Source: Microbulbifer sp. YPW1 (GTDB taxonomy: Bacteria > Pseudomonadota > Gammaproteobacteria > Pseudomonadales > Cellvibrionaceae). From it: a stretch of DNA of 64,000 bases. The position numbers were made by a program, and so were the translations under genes. The stretch lies in the NCBI RefSeq assembly GCF_013367775.1, contig NZ_CP055157.1:1715001-1779000 (forward strand), read 5' to 3'. Shown here one piece after another: positions 9,187 through 18,740 of the stretch (positions within the stretch are counted from its first letter, which is position 1; every line of letters begins with the position of its first letter). The notes under the pieces were generated by a model. It had not been told where the DNA came from. It ran no database searches and saw only the letters and a program-made list of their open reading frames with translations.

Positions 9187-10209
9187 ATGCAGGCATTTGT
9201 GACTGGAGGCACCGGCTTTCTCGGTGCCAACCTGATCGAACAGTTGGTGAATGACGGATGGCAGGTAACTGCCATGCATCGTGCGGGTGCCAACGTGCGC
9301 AGGCTGGAAACCCTCGGTGCAACGCCAGTACAGGCGGCCCTGGACGATGTCGCCTCCCTCGAGCGCGCGCTGCCCGCGCAGGTCGATGCCATCTTCCACC
9401 TCGCCGCCAATACGAGCATGTGGCGCGGTGGCAATGCCCAGCAATGGCGAGACAATGTGGAAGGCTCGGCCAATATCGCCCGTGTCGCGCGCCAGCAGTT
9501 CGCCGCCCAGCAGCGTCCGGGCAGGCTGATCGTTACCAGCTCCATTTCCGCCTACGGTTACCACCGTACAGCGATCACCGAAGACAGTCCGAAGCTGGCG
9601 GATGACCCCCGGCATCACTACCTGTACAGCAAAAAGCGCGCGGAACTGGCAGTGCGTGAGGAAGTGGCGCTGGGGCTGGACGCCGTATTCCTGAATCCCT
9701 GCGGCATTGTCGGCAAGTACGATGTATCCAGCTGGGCCCAGACCTTCTTTATGCTCGCCGAAGATCGCCTGCCGGGCGTGCCACCGGGGAGCGGCTCCTT
9801 TTGCCATGCCGGCGCGGTAGCGCGCGCGCATATCGATGCCTTTCACAAGGGGCGCAGTGGCGAAAACTATATTCTCGCGGGCACCGATGCCAGTTTCCTG
9901 GAGTTCTTCGGCATTATCGCGCGCCTCGTTGGCAAACCCGTTCCCACCCGTACCACGCCGGCATTTCTGATCCGCGCGCTGGCGCAGTGCAATGATCTCG
10001 CCGCCCGGGTGAGCGGGCGCGAACCGACACTGACCCCGGAAAAAGCAGCGATGATCACCCGCAGGGTGGTTGCCGACAGCAGTAAGGCAGCAGCGGAACT
10101 GGGTTATGGAAATGACCTCTCCCTGGAGGATATGCTGCGCGAATCGCGAGACTGGCTGGTGTCCGAGGGCCTGCTCGCCGTTGAGGCACCTTGTGGGGGA
10201 GCGCATTGA
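9187..10209 (+). CDS. NAD(P)-dependent epimerase/dehydratase (extended SDR)
   Basis: 340-aa protein of the extended short-chain dehydrogenase family. The nucleotide-binding TGGTGFLGANL motif is at the N-terminus, followed by HLAANTSMW, the catalytic-type SSISAYG and the YxxxK motif YLYSKK. It most resembles dihydroflavonol-4-reductase-like or 3-beta-HSD-like reductases, but the substrate is not evident. An 8-bp GC-rich hairpin without a T-run lies just upstream (9150-9168). The stop codon overlaps the start of a tiny membrane ORF. Confidence 0.85.
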   Translation: MQAFVTGGTGFLGANLIEQLVNDGWQVTAMHRAGANVRRLETLGATPVQAALDDVASLERALPAQVDAIFHLAANTSMWRGGNAQQWRDNVEGSANIARVARQQFAAQQRPGRLIVTSSISAYGYHRTAITEDSPKLADDPRHHYLYSKKRAELAVREEVALGLDAVFLNPCGIVGKYDVSSWAQTFFMLAEDRLPGVPPGSGSFCHAGAVARAHIDAFHKGRSGENYILAGTDASFLEFFGIIARLVGKPVPTRTTPAFLIRALAQCNDLAARVSGREPTLTPEKAAMITRRVVADSSKAAAELGYGNDLSLEDMLRESRDWLVSEGLLAVEAPCGGAH

Positions 10210-10298
10210 TGAACCGCCAAAACCTGATCTTTATCCTGGTGATGACCTTGCTGGTACTGCAGCTGGTGCAGCATTACTTCTTTTCCGGTGCGCAGTAG
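10209..10298 (+). CDS. Candidate 29-aa single-pass membrane peptide
   Basis: An ATG overlaps the SDR stop (TGATG) and opens a 29-codon frame starting MNRQNLIFILVMTLLVLQLV and ending with an aromatic-rich segment and Gln. It forms one convincing transmembrane helix with a basic N-terminus. The coupled start argues for translation from the SDR mRNA; the short length means chance cannot be excluded. No family recognised. Confidence 0.4.
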   Translation: MNRQNLIFILVMTLLVLQLVQHYFFSGAQ

Positions 10299-10415
10299 TC
10301 TACTCGCCTGCTGTCGGAAGAATTACACGAAAGCTTTTTATGATTACCTGGCCGTCATTGCGGCCGGTGCCTTATTCTTGATCGCCAATAGCCACCGGTA
10401 ACAGGAGACAATATT

Positions 10416-11270
10416 GTGGATGGATTGAAAGCGCAGATGGAAGAACTGTGGCCCGTGGTGATGGACGTGGGGCTCAACCTACTGTGGGCAGTGCTGGCGC
10501 TGATCGTTACCTGGATTGCGGCGAAGCTGGTATCGCGCGCGGTCAATCGCCTGACCGAGCGCGGGATCGATGAAACCCTGGTGCCGGTACTGGAAACCCT
10601 GGCGGTGTGGGGTACCTACGTCATCGGTGGCCTGGTGGTGCTGGATATCTTCGGGGCCAACACCACGTCACTGGTAGCACTGCTCGGTGCCGCCGGTCTT
10701 GCCGTGGGCCTCGCACTCAAGGATACCCTGCAGTGTATTGCGGCCGGCTTCGTGCTGCTCGGGCTGCGCCCGTTCCGCGTGGGAGAAACCATCCAGTTCG
10801 GCAGTACCATCGGCACCGTGCGCAAGATCGGCCTGTTTACCACCGAGATGGACACCCCGGATGGCCTGCGTATTTCCGCCCCCAACGACAAGGTTTGGGG
10901 TGAAACCCTGACCAATTTCACCCGCAACGCCAGCCGCCGTATCGAGATCATCGCCAGTATTGCTTACGGCGACGATATTGAAACCGGCATGCGCGTGCTG
11001 CGCCAGCTGGTGGCCGACGAGCCGCGTATCCTCACCGACCCGGAACCCGCCTACGCCGTGCGGGCCCTGGCCGACAGCTCGGTGAACCTGCACCTGCGCG
11101 CCTGGGCCAAGACCGATGACTACTGGGATGTGTACTGGGAACTGATGAAAAAGCTCAAGCCCGCGCTCGAGGCGGAGGGGCTTACTATCCCGTTCCCACA
11201 GCGGGAGCTGCATATCGTGAACGGCGCGGAAAAAAAGCTGACCAAGGCGGAAACCCTCGAGCAGCAATAA
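10416..11270 (+). CDS. mscS: Small-conductance mechanosensitive channel (MscS family)
   Basis: 284-aa inner-membrane channel that opens under turgor stress to release osmolytes. GTG start with AGGAG 9 bases upstream. There are three predicted transmembrane segments; the pore-lining TM3 contains LGAAGLAVGLALKDTLQ, rich in Gly and Ala as in E. coli MscS. The beta-domain motif GETIQFGSTIGTVRKIG and PNDKVWGETLTNFT follow, then a cytoplasmic alpha/beta domain. Length matches the minimal MscS class. A possible weak terminator hairpin lies about 60-95 bases after the stop (11331-11366). Confidence 0.93.
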   Translation: MDGLKAQMEELWPVVMDVGLNLLWAVLALIVTWIAAKLVSRAVNRLTERGIDETLVPVLETLAVWGTYVIGGLVVLDIFGANTTSLVALLGAAGLAVGLALKDTLQCIAAGFVLLGLRPFRVGETIQFGSTIGTVRKIGLFTTEMDTPDGLRISAPNDKVWGETLTNFTRNASRRIEIIASIAYGDDIETGMRVLRQLVADEPRILTDPEPAYAVRALADSSVNLHLRAWAKTDDYWDVYWELMKKLKPALEAEGLTIPFPQRELHIVNGAEKKLTKAETLEQQ

Positions 11271-11426
11271 ACCCCGTTTTACCACTGGTCTCGCGTGGCG
11301 GTAAATTCGTCGCAGCGGTATCGACCGGGCCGGGCCAGCATGCGATGTTGGCCGGCTGAATTTTATTTCACGTTTTATTTCACTCTGTGTAACAACAAGA
11401 CTTGAAAACCCTAGAGGCAAATACCT

Positions 11427-13310
11427 ATGCGTAAAACGCTCCTGAGTCTGGTGATAGCGACCGCGATTGCGGGCTGTCAGCAGGCAGAAGAACCCAAGCA
11501 GACCAATGACAGTGTCGAAGCCACCTCGGCGCAGGCCTCAGACCAGGCTACCCAGGCCGGAGACCAGCAGCAAGAGACCAAGCGCCTGGTCGAGTGGTTT
11601 GACACTAAGTACGAGGAGCAGCTGCAGTTCAGCCCGATCCAGCTCAGCTACCTGGGTCGCAAGGAGCAGTACGACAAAATCGACGATATGAGCAAGGCCG
11701 CGTCCGAGCGCGAGCTGGCGTGGAAGAAAGCCACCGTCGAGGAGATGAAGGAACAGTTTGACTACGACAAGCTGACCCCGGCGGGCAAAGAGTCCTATGA
11801 CCTTTGGGTACACCAGTACGAGCAGGAAAAGGCCAACCAGCCGTTCTGGGACTACTCCTACTTCGCCAGCGAGCTGGGCGGGCCGGAAGCGCAGTTCCCC
11901 ACCTTCCTGATCAACCAGCACAAGGTCGACAGTGAACAGGATATGCGCGACTACATCGCCCGTATCGTCGGTATCAGCCGCGCTCTCGGACAGCTGCTGG
12001 AGCGCGCCCAGGATTCCGCCAGCAAGGAAATCCGTCCGCCCCAGTTCGCCTACGACCTGGCGATCGAACGCGCACAGAAGGTCACCTCCGGCCAGCCGTT
12101 TGGCGAGGGTGACGACGCACCGCTGATGGCGGACGCGAAGAAGAAAATTGCCGCGCTGAAAGAAGCGGGCACCATCGATGACGCCACCGCCAAAGACCTG
12201 CAGGCGCAAGTGGAGAAGGCCCTGAGCGGAGAGCTGAAGCCTTCCTACGACGCCTATATTGCGTGGCTGCAGGAAGATCGGGTGAACGCGGATGAGGAGC
12301 CCAAGGGCGTATCCGAGTTGCCGGACGGCGAGTCCTTCTACAACAACCGTCTCGCCAACTACACTACCCTGCCGCTGACCGCGGACCAGGTGCACGAGAT
12401 TGGACTCAACGAAGTGGCGCGTATCCGCAAGGAAATGGAAGCCATCAAGGACAAGGTAGGCTTCGACGGCGACCTCACCGAATTCTTCGCGTTTATCCGC
12501 ACCGATGACCAGTTCTACTATCCGAACACGGATGAGGGACGCAAACAGTACCTGGAAGAAACCCAGGGCTTTATCGACGATATCCACAAGAAGCTGCCGG
12601 AATATTTCGGCATCCTGCCCAAGGCGGGTCTTGAAGTGAAGCGGGTTGAGGCCTTCCGCGAAGTGCCGGGCGGCGCCCAGCACTATGTTCCGGGTACTCC
12701 CGATGGCTCCCGCCCCGGTACCTACTATGTGCACATGTCTGACATGAGCGCGCTGTCCACTACCGATATGGAAACCGTGACCTACCACGAGGCCATCCCC
12801 GGTCACCATATGCAGATCTCCATTGCCCAGGAGCTGGAAGGTATTCCGCAGTTCCGCACCCAGGCGCATTTCACGCCTTACGTGGAAGGCTGGGCGCTGT
12901 ACTCCGAGAAGCTGTCCAAGGAAATGGGCCAGTTCCAGGATCCGTACAAGGATTTTGGCCGTCTGACCGCAGAAATGTGGCGCGCCATTCGCCTGGTGGT
13001 GGATACCGGTATGCACGCCAAGGGCTGGAGCCAGGACCAGGCGGTACAGTACTTCCTGGATAATTCCGCAATCCCGGAGGGCGCGGTGCGTTCGGAAGTG
13101 CGTCGCTACCTGACGGTTCCCGGCCAGGCCACCTCCTACAAGATTGGCATGCTGAAAATCGAAGAACTGCGCGGCCAGGCGGAAGAAGCACTGGGTGACC
13201 AGTTCGACATTCGCGCCTTCCACGATACGGTTCTCGGTGGTGGTGCACTGCCGCTACCGCTGTTGGAAAAACGCGTCAATGACTGGGTTGAGAGCGTCAA
13301 GGCTGATTAA
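11427..13310 (+). CDS. DUF885 family putative metallopeptidase lipoprotein
   Basis: 627-aa protein with a lipoprotein signal peptide (MRKTLLSLVIATAIAGC, lipobox AIAGC), then a Gln/Thr-rich linker and a long helical DUF885 (PF05960) domain. The motif YHEAIPGHHMQ is the conserved HExxxGHH-like signature of this family, which is distantly related to M32/M3-type zinc peptidases; peptidase activity is inferred, not established here. AGAGG lies 9 bases before the ATG. A strong terminator follows at 13335-13367, so the gene is probably monocistronic. Confidence 0.88.
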   Translation: MRKTLLSLVIATAIAGCQQAEEPKQTNDSVEATSAQASDQATQAGDQQQETKRLVEWFDTKYEEQLQFSPIQLSYLGRKEQYDKIDDMSKAASERELAWKKATVEEMKEQFDYDKLTPAGKESYDLWVHQYEQEKANQPFWDYSYFASELGGPEAQFPTFLINQHKVDSEQDMRDYIARIVGISRALGQLLERAQDSASKEIRPPQFAYDLAIERAQKVTSGQPFGEGDDAPLMADAKKKIAALKEAGTIDDATAKDLQAQVEKALSGELKPSYDAYIAWLQEDRVNADEEPKGVSELPDGESFYNNRLANYTTLPLTADQVHEIGLNEVARIRKEMEAIKDKVGFDGDLTEFFAFIRTDDQFYYPNTDEGRKQYLEETQGFIDDIHKKLPEYFGILPKAGLEVKRVEAFREVPGGAQHYVPGTPDGSRPGTYYVHMSDMSALSTTDMETVTYHEAIPGHHMQISIAQELEGIPQFRTQAHFTPYVEGWALYSEKLSKEMGQFQDPYKDFGRLTAEMWRAIRLVVDTGMHAKGWSQDQAVQYFLDNSAIPEGAVRSEVRRYLTVPGQATSYKIGMLKIEELRGQAEEALGDQFDIRAFHDTVLGGGALPLPLLEKRVNDWVESVKAD

Positions 13311-13334
13311 CATACGCGGTTAACAGCACACAGG

Positions 13335-13367
13335 AAAATGGCGGGCCACAGTGCCCGCCATTTTTTT
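13335..13367 (+). terminator. Rho-independent terminator after DUF885 gene
   Basis: Perfect 12-bp stem (13335-13346 with 13353-13364), 6-base loop and a run of T at 13361-13367. Confidence 0.92.
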
Positions 13368-13572
13368 GCGCGGAAAAAAGGTCGCGACTTTATTTCTTGG
13401 GTTTATAAAAAACCAGCTACGCAACAGATCCTGTTCCGGATCAGGTTTTTTATGCGCACTTACTCAATCTGTGAAAAGTGGCAGGTTTTCAAACTGCAAT
13501 GTAATTCTCCCGAATCCAACGCCGAGGATGTCGCGTAGCAATGACACCAATTGTGATCAACGGGAAAACATC

Positions 13573-14349
13573 ATGTTGCAGAAAAAGTCTCTTGCTCTGG
13601 CTATTGCCCTCGGTCTCGGTTCCTCCGCGGTTTATGCGGATGGTTTTTATGTCAGCGGCACTCTCAGCTACAACAATATGGATGACACCGTTAACGACGG
13701 CACTTTCACCAGCGAATTTGTTACCGGCCCGGGCACCACCATCCCTGCCGGCGTCGCGCTGCCGGCTGGTACCGATGTGCGGTGGCGCACCAATGTGGAC
13801 AGTGGTGCCGGGGTAAATCTTGCGCTGGGTTGGCGTATGGACGCCCTGCGTTTTGAAGCCGAGTATGCCTACGCCAAACATGACGTGGATCGCCATTTTG
13901 GTGTGTCCGCTGCGGATATCCCTTTGGGAAGTGAAGACGCTGGTGTGCTGGTCAGCGGTGCCCCGGGCAACCTGGGTATCTCCGTTGCCGACCTGGTGGC
14001 AGACGGGCGCGGCGACTTTTCTGCCGACTATCTGTTCGTGAATGCGTATTACGATTTCGACGCGGGCTGGTCGCTGAATCCATATATCGGTGCGGGCTTG
14101 GGTAACGCCTGGGTGGACGTGGATTACAGTCCTTCAGCGGTGTCTATCATCGACGACGATGACAGTGTATTTGCCTACCAGTTGATGGCGGGTCTCAATT
14201 ATCAGTGTAACGAACAGCTGGAATTTTTTGGCGGGCTGCGCTGGCGTCAGACCGACGACATCGAGGTCAATTCGAACTTATTGCCGGCGTCTTTCAAAAT
14301 CGAAAACGAAAGCTGGTTAGCAGAAATCGGTGCGCGCTGGACCTTCTGA
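13573..14349 (+). CDS. Outer-membrane beta-barrel protein (OmpA/OmpW-type porin-like)
   Basis: 258-aa protein with a signal peptide (MLQKKSLALAIALGLGSSAVYA). The mature part alternates polar and aromatic residues, has repeated strands such as RFEAEYAYAKH and SLNPYIGAGLGNAW, and ends RWTF with the C-terminal Phe needed for BAM recognition. This fits an eight-stranded barrel of the OMP_b-brl class. ATG at 13573 is preferred over upstream in-frame starts because it is followed directly by the signal peptide. The ligand or function is unknown. Followed by two terminator-type hairpins shared with maeA. Confidence 0.82.
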   Translation: MLQKKSLALAIALGLGSSAVYADGFYVSGTLSYNNMDDTVNDGTFTSEFVTGPGTTIPAGVALPAGTDVRWRTNVDSGAGVNLALGWRMDALRFEAEYAYAKHDVDRHFGVSAADIPLGSEDAGVLVSGAPGNLGISVADLVADGRGDFSADYLFVNAYYDFDAGWSLNPYIGAGLGNAWVDVDYSPSAVSIIDDDDSVFAYQLMAGLNYQCNEQLEFFGGLRWRQTDDIEVNSNLLPASFKIENESWLAEIGARWTF

Positions 14350-14372
14350 TCGGGTCTTCAAACCTTACCTGA

Positions 14373-14410
14373 AAAATTCACAAGGTTTGCAGGCAGGCCT
14401 TGTGAATTTT
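14373..14410. terminator. Bidirectional terminator hairpin
   Basis: Perfect 13-bp inverted repeat (14373-14385 with 14398-14410) flanked by A- and T-runs, so it can end the + strand barrel gene and the minus strand maeA transcript. Confidence 0.75.
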
Positions 14411-14453
14411 CTACTCCGCACGCACTCGCAATCGATCATGAGTGCCCTCTTGT

Positions 14454-14490
14454 CCCCTTTGCGGCTCCCTCCCGCAAAGGGGTTTTTTTT
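14454..14490 (+). terminator. Rho-independent terminator
   Basis: 11-bp perfect stem (14454-14464 with 14472-14482), 7-base loop, then eight T (14483-14490). It faces the + strand and touches the maeA stop codon. Confidence 0.85.
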
Positions 14491-16168
14491 AAAACGCCAC
14501 GCGGCGGTAGCGTCGGTAATTGGGCGACCAGAAATTTTTCTCGATATTCTTTTCCAGTTTTTCCTCGGTAATCCCCGGGGCTACACCGTCTTCCTGGGCC
14601 TGCTTGCCCACTGCCATGGCAATGGCCTTGCCCAGCTCGCGAATTTCTGACAGCGGCGGCAGCAGTGCACCACTGCCGTGTTTCACCACCGGAGCATGTT
14701 CTGCCAGTGCGTTGGATGCCGCCATCAACATGTTTTCCGTCACCCGGTTGGCACCAGACGCGATTACACCCAGGCCGATGCCGGGGAAGATATACACATT
14801 GTTGCACTGGGCGATGGGGTATTTTTTATCGTTCAGTTCCACCGCTTCAAACGGGCTGCCGGTGGCGACCATGGCTTCGCCGTTGGTCCACTCCAGTACC
14901 TCCTGTGGTGTGGCTTCGGCGCGCGAGGTGGGGTTGGACAGCGGCATCACCAGCGGACGCTTGCAGCCCTTGTGCAGGGCTTCAATGGCCGCCTGGGTGA
15001 ACAGGCCGCCCTGGCCGGATACGCCGATCAGGATGGTGGGCTTCACCTGCTCGATCAGGGTCTGCAGATCCCACTCCGGGGCCTGTGGGTAGCGCTCGGT
15101 GCTTTGCGCCAGCTTTTCCTGGAAGTCGTGCAGGCCTTTCATTTCGTTGGTGACCAGTCCGTAGCGGTCGAACATGTAGATCCGTTCGCGGGCCTTCTCG
15201 TCCGTCAGCCCTTCCCCGACCATGGCCGACACCACCTGTTCGGCAATACCGCAGCCCGCGGAGCCCGCACCCACCACCAGTACTTTCTGTTTGGAGAGTT
15301 TCTCTTCCTTGGCCTTACACGCCGCGAGCATAGTGCCCAGCGCCACCGATGCGGTGCCCTGGATATCGTCGTTGAAGCAGCAGATTTCGTCGCGGTAGCG
15401 CTTCAGCAGGGGCATGGCGTTGGTCTGGGCAAAATCCTCGAACTGCACCAGTACCTTGGGCCAGCGGCGCTTTACCGCAGCGATGAATTCCTCGATGAAT
15501 TCGTCGTACTCTTCCTGGGAGATGCGCTCATTGCGCCAGCCCATGTACATGGGGTCGTTCAGCAGAGTGCGGTTGTTGGTGCCCACATCGAGGGTGACCG
15601 GCAGGGTGTAGGCCGGGCTGATACCGCCACAGGCGGTGTACAGGGACAGCTTGCCGATGGGAATCCCCATGCCGCCGATACCCTGGTCGCCGAGGCCGAG
15701 GATGCGCTCACCGTCGGTGACCACGATGACCTTTACGTTCTCTTTAGTCGCGCTGCGCAGAATGTCGTCCATATGCTTGCGGTCCGGGTAGGACACAAAC
15801 AGGCCGCGGTGATTGCGGTAGATATTGGAGAACTCTTCACAGGCCGCGCCCACGGTGGGGGTATAGATGATCGGCAGCATCTCTTCGATATGTTGCTCGA
15901 TCAGGCGGAAAAACAGAGTCTCGTTGTCGTCCTGGATGGCGCGTAGGTAGATATGACGCTCCAGGTCCGTGCGGCACTGCTGGTACTGGTGGTAGGCGCG
16001 ACGCACCTGTTCGCTGATGGATTCGACGTTGTTTGGCAGCAGGCCAATCAGGTTGAATTCGATGCGTTCCTGCAGGGTAAAGGCACTGCCCTTGTTGAGC
16101 AGGGGGATTTCCAGCAGGGATGGCCCGGCGTGGGGAATATACAGGGGTCGTTTAGCTTTCTGGCTCAT
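14489..16168 (-). CDS. maeA: NAD-dependent malic enzyme (oxaloacetate-decarboxylating)
   Basis: 559-aa enzyme converting malate to pyruvate, CO2 and NADH, close in length to E. coli MaeA/SfcA (565 aa). Motifs seen: [40 protein letters not shown] (the malic enzyme signature, shown here in part), [15 protein letters not shown] metal site, and the Rossmann [14 protein letters not shown]. The GIPIGKL context fits the NAD-preferring class. Transcribed leftward alone, with terminator hairpins past its 3' end. Confidence 0.96.
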   Translation of the reverse strand: MSQKAKRPLYIPHAGPSLLEIPLLNKGSAFTLQERIEFNLIGLLPNNVESISEQVRRAYHQYQQCRTDLERHIYLRAIQDDNETLFFRLIEQHIEEMLPIIYTPTVGAACEEFSNIYRNHRGLFVSYPDRKHMDDILRSATKENVKVIVVTDGERILGLGDQGIGGMGIPIGKLSLYTACGGISPAYTLPVTLDVGTNNRTLLNDPMYMGWRNERISQEEYDEFIEEFIAAVKRRWPKVLVQFEDFAQTNAMPLLKRYRDEICCFNDDIQGTASVALGTMLAACKAKEEKLSKQKVLVVGAGSAGCGIAEQVVSAMVGEGLTDEKARERIYMFDRYGLVTNEMKGLHDFQEKLAQSTERYPQAPEWDLQTLIEQVKPTILIGVSGQGGLFTQAAIEALHKGCKRPLVMPLSNPTSRAEATPQEVLEWTNGEAMVATGSPFEAVELNDKKYPIAQCNNVYIFPGIGLGVIASGANRVTENMLMAASNALAEHAPVVKHGSGALLPPLSEIRELGKAIAMAVGKQAQEDGVAPGITEEKLEKNIEKNFWSPNYRRYRRVAF

Positions 16169-16403
16169 AAAAATAGGCGGTAAATAAAAAGAGAATGGAA
16201 GCTGTACGGCGTTGTACGGTGGCGGGTGCTACGGAATGCTTGCGCCAGCGTAGCGAATCTGGGTGCGGCATTTTACGCTGATCTGGCCCAATCTGTCTTT
16301 TGCATTGGCAAAATCGCCCGTCGTTTCGGCCCAGCTGGCCGATTGCGCTGCAGGCTGGTTAAATACTCCGCTTTCCCAACCCCATCCGTTCATGAGGATA
16401 AAG

Positions 16404-16793
16404 ATGTTCACGTACCAGGTTGAACCCCGCTTCAGTGAATCCGACGCCCTCGGGCATATCAACAATACCGTGGTACCAGTATGGTTCGAACAGGGACGCA
16501 CGCCGATCTTTGCGCTGTTCAATCCCGATCTGGCGCTGGACGGGTGGAACCTGATCCTGAAGAAAATGGATGTGGATTTTGTCGCGCAGATCTATCTGTT
16601 CTCGCCGGTGGAAGTACGCACTTCTCTGCGAGCGGTGGGCAATACCTCCATGACCATCCATCAGGAGGTATGGCAGAAGGACAAGCTGGTGGCCCAGGGC
16701 GACTGCGTAATGGTGCACTTTGACTACAAGCAGCAGTGCAAGGCGGAGATTCCACCGGAAGTCCGCGAAAAGCTCCTCGCTCACCTCTCCTGA
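16404..16793 (+). CDS. Acyl-CoA thioesterase, hotdog fold (4HBT-like)
   Basis: 129-aa hotdog-fold protein. I use ATG 16404, which has GAGGA 5 bases upstream; an ATG at 16392 and an even longer frame exist. The N-terminal SESDALGHINNTVVPVWFEQGR matches the 4-hydroxybenzoyl-CoA thioesterase / YbgC-type active-site region (Asp in DALGHINN). Probably hydrolyses an acyl-CoA, substrate unknown. It is followed by a 19-bp tandem repeat and a weak terminator hairpin. Confidence 0.85.
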   Translation: MFTYQVEPRFSESDALGHINNTVVPVWFEQGRTPIFALFNPDLALDGWNLILKKMDVDFVAQIYLFSPVEVRTSLRAVGNTSMTIHQEVWQKDKLVAQGDCVMVHFDYKQQCKAEIPPEVREKLLAHLS

Positions 16794-16814
16794 ACCTGGC
16801 CCGTTCGATACTAT

Positions 16815-16852
16815 TTAGGGGTATCGGGTCAGGTTAGGGGTATCGGGTCAGG
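16815..16852. repeat. 19-bp perfect tandem duplication
   Basis: The unit TTAGGGGTATCGGGTCAGG occurs twice head to tail (16815-16833, 16834-16852) in the gap between the thioesterase and hsp20 genes. Confidence 0.9.
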
Positions 16853-16859
16853 GGCATAG

Positions 16860-16882
16860 GGGCCGGACTCTGCCGGCCCTTT
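16860..16882. terminator. Weak terminator-like hairpin
   Basis: 7-bp GC stem (16860-16866 with 16873-16879) and short T-run on the + strand, between convergent genes. Confidence 0.45.
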
Positions 16883-16921
16883 GTTTCCTGTTGTCCGCTG
16901 TCGTGTGTTGAGCCGTACGAT

Positions 16922-17350
16922 TCAGTGAATCTGGATACGGTGGGTGACCGGTTCCTTCGGCTCTGACTTGGGCACGGTCAGGGTCAGCACGCCATCCTTG
17001 AAGGTCGCATCGATATCCTCCTCGCGAATATCTTCACCCAGATTGAAACTGCGGGTGAATTTGCCGTAGCGACGTTCCTGACGCAGCACCTTGCGATCAT
17101 CTTCGCCCTCGGTGTGCTGGTGCATTTCCGCTTCGATGGTCAGAACCCCGTTTTCCAGGGTCACGTCCAGGTCTTCCTTGCGGATGCCGGGCATTTCCGC
17201 ACTCACCTCGTAGCAGTCCTTGCGCTCGTGAATATCCACTCTCGGGGTAAAGAACCCGCTGCGGGACTCACCCCGGGATTGTCCGGTATTGAAAAATTGC
17301 TCTACGATTTCATCGAAATCGAGCATGGTGTCTCGTGGAATCAGTTTCAT
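16922..17350 (-). CDS. Small heat-shock protein Hsp20 (alpha-crystallin family)
   Basis: 142-aa holding chaperone that binds unfolding proteins without ATP. The ATG at 17350 has GGAGG 8 bases upstream, so the longer frame is not used. The alpha-crystallin domain runs from about residue 42 to 135, with YEVSAEMPGIRKEDL and the closing GVLTLTVPK strand typical of the family. The C-terminal IxI-type motif is RIQI, needed for oligomer assembly. A TATAAT -10 element lies about 72 bases upstream; I could not find a convincing sigma-32 promoter. Confidence 0.93.
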   Translation of the reverse strand: MKLIPRDTMLDFDEIVEQFFNTGQSRGESRSGFFTPRVDIHERKDCYEVSAEMPGIRKEDLDVTLENGVLTIEAEMHQHTEGEDDRKVLRQERRYGKFTRSFNLGEDIREEDIDATFKDGVLTLTVPKSEPKEPVTHRIQIH

Positions 17351-17421
17351 GGCGATTTCCTCCCGAGCAGTTGCGTTCTCCGGCGCGGGCTCAAGCACAT
17401 CCGCACCGGGCGGCTGCTGAC

Positions 17422-17427
17422 ATTATA
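17422..17427 (-). promoter_or_regulatory. Predicted -10 element for hsp20
   Basis: Reads TATAAT on the minus strand. No good -35 is visible; an 8-bp perfect hairpin (17434-17453, loop CTTT) sits where the -35 would be. Confidence 0.45.
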
Positions 17428-17520
17428 GGGAGGGGCCTGCGCTTTCGCAGGCCGTCGGGGTCGGAGATTTGGGGTTGCTTGGAGGGGGTGCTGGAAGGTA
17501 GCGCAGTGCCGCCGTCGGGT

Positions 17521-18660
17521 TTAGGCGGTGATCACCTGATTGCGCCCGGCATCCTTGGCCCGGTACATCCTCGAATCGGCCTCGGCGAGCAGCTGTCCGT
17601 GATCGGCCTGTGTTGCGCCGGCGCCACCCTCGGCCACGCCGAAGCTGATGGAGATTTTGGCGGCTTCTTCGTACTGGTCACTGAGTGACTCGACCTTGTG
17701 GCGCAGTTTTTCGGCCAGTACCCCGCCGCCTTCCACGTCTGTGTTTGGCAGCAGGATCAGAAACTCCTCCCCGCCCCAGCGCGCCACAACATCGTCGGCA
17801 CGGGTATTTTCCTGCAGTATTTTCGCCACATCCTGTAGTACCCGGTCACCGAAACTGTGGCCGAAGGTATCGTTGATGGCCTTGAAACTGTCCAGATCGC
17901 CAATCAGTACCGTGTAGCGCCCGGCCAATTCGCGGTTGCGACGCTCCAGCTCATCGATGGCTTTGTAGGCCTCGCGGCGGTTGGAAAGTCCGGTCAGTGC
18001 ATCGGTACAGGCGTGGTTTTCCAGCTCTGCGGTGAGCCGGTGCAGCATCTGCTGGGTCTGGTGACGACTGCTGTCGAGGATTGCGGTGAGCGCCGTGAGC
18101 GCGCCAAACACCGCGATAAACCGCGCGCGGTGGGCTGTGTCGTACTGGGCGAGCAGGCCGGGAAAGTCCGGAAAAAACAGGATTAGCGCGGTGGCGGCAC
18201 CAACGCCGGCGAGAGTGACCGTGCCCCACTTGTAGCCGTACAGGTTGATAAATCCGGGCACCAGCATCACCGCCCACATGAGGCCGGTATTGTTCACCCC
18301 GCCTGACAGCAACAGGTAAAAGTAGAGCACCAGCAGCAGCGCGCCGACCAGCATCGGGGTTTTGCGGCTCGGGCCTGCCACGTTTACTCCGACATAGGCC
18401 AGCAGAATCACGCCGGCCACACAGAACAGCGTCGCGGCCAGTACCAGGTCCGCGCCCATCAGGGCGATCACGCCCATGGCACCGGTGATTGCTAGGGCGA
18501 AAATAAGCATGTACCCCGAGGCCTGGATACGTCGGCGCAGCTCAAGTGCGCGGGCCTGGATAACGGGATCGGCAGCGGAGACATCCCGCGGGGACGCCTG
18601 ATGATTTTGTTCTGCGGTTTTTTCCATGATGTGGCGTACTGTGTTTACGGCCGGATCCAT
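17521..18660 (-). CDS. Membrane diguanylate cyclase (GGDEF)
   Basis: Up to 379 aa; an alternative ATG at 18627 would shorten it by 11. It makes cyclic-di-GMP. The N-terminal half holds about six transmembrane helices (roughly residues 45-215) with no recognised sensor domain. The C-terminal GGDEF domain has DALTGLSNRR, the Mg site DLDSFKAINDTFGH, and the active-site GGEEF. An RADD sequence five residues before GGEEF is a plausible RxxD inhibitory site, so product feedback is expected. No EAL domain. Divergent from the macro-domain gene. Confidence 0.92.
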   Translation of the reverse strand: MDPAVNTVRHIMEKTAEQNHQASPRDVSAADPVIQARALELRRRIQASGYMLIFALAITGAMGVIALMGADLVLAATLFCVAGVILLAYVGVNVAGPSRKTPMLVGALLLVLYFYLLLSGGVNNTGLMWAVMLVPGFINLYGYKWGTVTLAGVGAATALILFFPDFPGLLAQYDTAHRARFIAVFGALTALTAILDSSRHQTQQMLHRLTAELENHACTDALTGLSNRREAYKAIDELERRNRELAGRYTVLIGDLDSFKAINDTFGHSFGDRVLQDVAKILQENTRADDVVARWGGEEFLILLPNTDVEGGGVLAEKLRHKVESLSDQYEEAAKISISFGVAEGGAGATQADHGQLLAEADSRMYRAKDAGRNQVITA

Positions 18661-18740
18661 CGGCCGATAATTCGGAAGCCCCGTTTCGCGGGAGTCAGCA
18701 GGCTATAGTAATGGTGAACGGGATTGGCGCGGAGGCCACC

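Noticed and set aside
11538..13223. 561-codon frame on the minus strand
   Set aside because: Antisense to the DUF885 gene, Val/Gly/Leu/His-rich, no homology recognised.
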